Shown here: in pieces, positions 5,646 to 7,607 of the stretch
Position numbering within the stretch: the stretch's first letter is position 1
Layout of the letters: each line of letters opens with the position of its first letter
NCBI GenBank assembly: GCA_903828685.1
Contig: CAIKNB010000030.1
Span: 1 to 7,607 of the forward strand
Source of the DNA: Candidatus Uhrbacteria bacterium
Lineage (GTDB): Bacteria > Patescibacteriota > Patescibacteriia > 2-12-FULL-60-25
Length of the DNA: 7,607 bases
Direction of reading: 5' to 3'
Program-made: the position numbers and the translations under genes
Notes under the pieces: model-generated
Told to the model about the DNA's origin: nothing
Database searches by the model: none
What the model saw: the letters and a program-made list of their open reading frames with translations, nothing else

Positions 5646-7607
5646 TTAGACTTCATTCTCAAACTCGCCAAGCGTCGCTTTAGGCTGGATTGGTTCCTGC
5701 CTGGACGGTCCGGCCTTGACCGAAGACACGGCAGATTTGAAGACTGTGGCCGTGGTCGGCGCATTATGAATCGGCTCTGCTGCCGCAGGAAATTCTTCAG
5801 CTTGGTCAAACTGTTCACTATTTTGGGTTTCCGGTGCTTGAATCGGCCTGGGCTTGGCTGGCTTGCCGCGCGGTGCTGATTTCTTTTCGACTGGCGGCTG
5901 CACCACTGGACTACGCTGCGCTGCTTCAGTCCGATCATCGATCAGCTTGTTCTTATTGGTCTCGATCTTTGAACCCTTTGTCCCTACGAGCTCGGCCAGC
6001 AGACTCTCCCGCTCGTCATCTGCGCCGCCAGACACTATGCGAATGGTGCCCTTAGGCTGTTGCTGCGGCAAAGGCCTGCGCTCGCCCACGATATGCGGCT
6101 TGTTGGGCGGCGGACGCTGGGCTGGTGGTGCTGTCTTGTGCGGATTTTCCGACTGTTCGTAGGTTTGGACGAGTTTGGATTCCAAACGATTGGCTGGCCT
6201 TGAATCCTGGAAGGTGACTCCCTGGAGCTGATCTGCCCTGGGTTCGCTGCGCAGCGCGGCTTTGCCGACCGTCGTCTTAAGTTTGCGCTCTTCACGCACC
6301 AATGGCATGCACTCGGAACAGAAAATGGGCCGTGACGTATCGAGCTGAACCGGCATTTCCCAAACCTTGCCGCAACGCGTACAGGTATATGGGAATTGCG
6401 GCTTGTTCGACTTCTTTTGGCCTTGCGGCGGTTTGACGATGGAGGCCATGCGCTCGTCAGATATCTTGAGATATTCACCGCCTTCTTCTTTGCCTTCCAG
6501 TTCTTCGACGCCCGAAACTTCCTTCAACTCTTCTTTTCCTTCGTCTTTCGCCGTTTGTTCTTCTTCGGTCAGTATCTCGGGATATTGCAGCTTCTCCGCA
6601 GTACCAAGCTCCATGCCGCTCCAGCGCAAGACTTTTTCTTCGATTTCGGCGCGCGGCGTAGCGTAGCGTTCACGCGACACGGCGATGACTTTCTGCGTAC
6701 TGCTGGTGCGCTGCGCGATGGGCGGCAAAGTGTTAGCTGAAAATGGCGACGTAGCCGCGCCGTCCACCATGAGTTTAAGATAGACTTCGAATTTCGTGAG
6801 GTTGACCAAATCTTCCGGCGTATACGTGGGCATGAACTCATTCTCCATGAACGTAGCGTCGTCCGAGCCCACACGGAACGTGATGATGGTGCCCACATTG
6901 CCGAACACGGCCCAAGCCACTTCTTCTTCGAGCTGCTTAATATATTGATGCGCAACGGTCAGATTAAGATGATATTTACGCGCCTCAGACAAAATGTTGG
7001 CGAAAGATTCGTTGGCGAAGTTCTGGAACTCGTCGACATAGAGGTAAAAGTCGCGGCGCTCAGCTTCTGGGATATTCACGCGCTCCATAGCCGCGAGCTG
7101 CAGCTTGGTGATGATGATGCCGCCGAGCAAACGCATGTTATCTTCGCCGATGCGGCCTTTGGACAGGTTGACTATGAGGATTTTGCCTTCGTCCATGATC
7201 TGGCGCAGGTTGATGGTGGATTTAACCTGGGCCACGATATTGCGGATGATGGATGCGGAAAGAAATTGGCCAACCTTGTTCTGCACCGGAGCGATGGCTT
7301 CGGTGGCGTATTTCTCTGACCACGAAGAAAATTCCGCGACCCAGAAAGTCTTGACGATGGGGTCGCGAATCTTGGCGATGACGCGCTTGCGGTAATCCGT
7401 ATCCACGAGCAAACGGTTGATGCCGAGCAAAGTCGCACCCGGATAATCCAAGAGCGCCAACACGCAGTTCTGCAAGATGTATTCCATGCGCGGGCTCCAC
7501 ACGTCAGGCCAGATTTTTTTGAACACGCCCATGAGCCCGGCAGCCACCAAATGCTTTTGGCTGTCTTCGATAGTTTCCAAAATATTGAAGCCCACCGGGT
7601 AATCCAT
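5646..7607 (-). CDS. TraG/VirD4-like P-loop ATPase with C4 zinc ribbon (5' end beyond window)
   Basis: This is the C-terminal 653 residues of a larger protein. The ATG at the window edge is probably internal, because the Walker A domain expected upstream is absent and the visible start is mid-domain. Residues about 1-300 resemble the ATPase core of type IV secretion/conjugation coupling proteins: GKILIVNLSKGRIGEDN (141-157), the Walker B strand FYLYVDEFQNF (187-197, with D192-E193), LSEARKYHLNLTVAHQY (206-222, including the sensor-like Gln) and GNVGTIITFRVG (236-247). A low-complexity Glu/Lys-rich stretch (about 345-380) leads to a zinc ribbon, CTRC at 409-412 and CSEC at 430-433, spaced by 17 residues. 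The last 200 residues are Pro/Gln/Lys-rich and probably disordered. The protein likely powers DNA or protein transport, or pilus-related work, at the inner membrane. An HerA/FtsK-type DNA pump role is not excluded. The C-terminal stop is TAA at 5646-5648. Confidence 0.8.
   Translation of the reverse strand: MDYPVGFNILETIEDSQKHLVAAGLMGVFKKIWPDVWSPRMEYILQNCVLALLDYPGATLLGINRLLVDTDYRKRVIAKIRDPIVKTFWVAEFSSWSEKYATEAIAPVQNKVGQFLSASIIRNIVAQVKSTINLRQIMDEGKILIVNLSKGRIGEDNMRLLGGIIITKLQLAAMERVNIPEAERRDFYLYVDEFQNFANESFANILSEARKYHLNLTVAHQYIKQLEEEVAWAVFGNVGTIITFRVGSDDATFMENEFMPTYTPEDLVNLTKFEVYLKLMVDGAATSPFSANTLPPIAQRTSSTQKVIAVSRERYATPRAEIEEKVLRWSGMELGTAEKLQYPEILTEEEQTAKDEGKEELKEVSGVEELEGKEEGGEYLKISDERMASIVKPPQGQKKSNKPQFPYTCTRCGKVWEMPVQLDTSRPIFCSECMPLVREERKLKTTVGKAALRSEPRADQLQGVTFQDSRPANRLESKLVQTYEQSENPHKTAPPAQRPPPNKPHIVGERRPLPQQQPKGTIRIVSGGADDERESLLAELVGTKGSKIETNKNKLIDDRTEAAQRSPVVQPPVEKKSAPRGKPAKPRPIQAPETQNSEQFDQAEEFPAAAEPIHNAPTTATVFKSAVSSVKAGPSRQEPIQPKATLGEFENEV

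Noticed and set aside
5316..5879. Plus-strand open frame of 187 codons opposite the hydrolase and ATPase ends
   Set aside because: It spans two well-supported minus-strand genes, matches no recognisable family, and has no ribosome binding site that I can see.
1..7607. Mobile element, CRISPR array or defence system
   Set aside because: No transposase, integrase, direct-repeat array, att-like repeats or nuclease/toxin genes are visible. The TraG-like ATPase alone does not prove a conjugative element, as such ATPases can also be chromosomal.

Overview
The window carries a tightly packed block of seven protein genes, all read right to left on the minus strand. A short stretch at the far left appears to belong to a convergent plus-strand transcript. 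Composition is moderately GC-rich and even along the window. I see no insertion sequence, CRISPR array, tRNA or rRNA. The gene types point to a bacterium, and most probably to a member of the Patescibacteria (CPR). The main reason is the right-hand gene, a TraG/VirD4-like ATPase with a C4 zinc ribbon and a long charged/proline-rich tail, a form I associate with CPR genomes. The envelope protein with thrombospondin type-3-like Asp repeats and the near absence of clear Shine-Dalgarno sequences also fit. This placement is an inference and not proven by the sequence.

In order of transcription (right to left) the genes are: a TraG/VirD4-like P-loop ATPase, cut by the window's right edge (7607-5646); a cytoplasmic alpha/beta hydrolase of the dienelactone-hydrolase type (5621-4947); an exported L,D-transpeptidase with four Asp-rich calcium-binding-type repeats before its YkuD domain (4950-4171); an exported S11-family D,D-carboxypeptidase/endopeptidase (4139-3216); rlmN (3219-2194); an exported NodB-type polysaccharide deacetylase (2168-1227); and mnmA (1222-122). 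Junctions are very tight: two ATGA stop/start overlaps (4947-4950 and 3216-3219) and gaps of 24, 31, 25 and 4 bases. The block therefore looks like one operon with translational coupling. No internal terminator is visible.

Three of the seven genes act on peptidoglycan outside the membrane. An S11 carboxypeptidase can trim pentapeptide stems to tetrapeptides, which are the donor substrate for L,D-transpeptidases. A NodB deacetylase can change the glycan strand. Their position behind a secretion/conjugation-type ATPase allows the hypothesis of local wall remodelling around an envelope-spanning apparatus. The two RNA-modification genes (rlmN, mnmA) are housekeeping and may be co-transcribed only because the genome is compact.

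The leftmost 121 bases hold three successive inverted repeats. The last is a perfect 22-base palindrome followed by a T-rich run, which makes a good intrinsic terminator for plus-strand transcription. It probably ends a convergent gene whose body lies left of the window. No stretch longer than 300 bases lacks a gene. Nothing here is demonstrably a new system. The most distinctive items are the repeat-bearing L,D-transpeptidase paired with the carboxypeptidase, and the zinc-ribbon ATPase.
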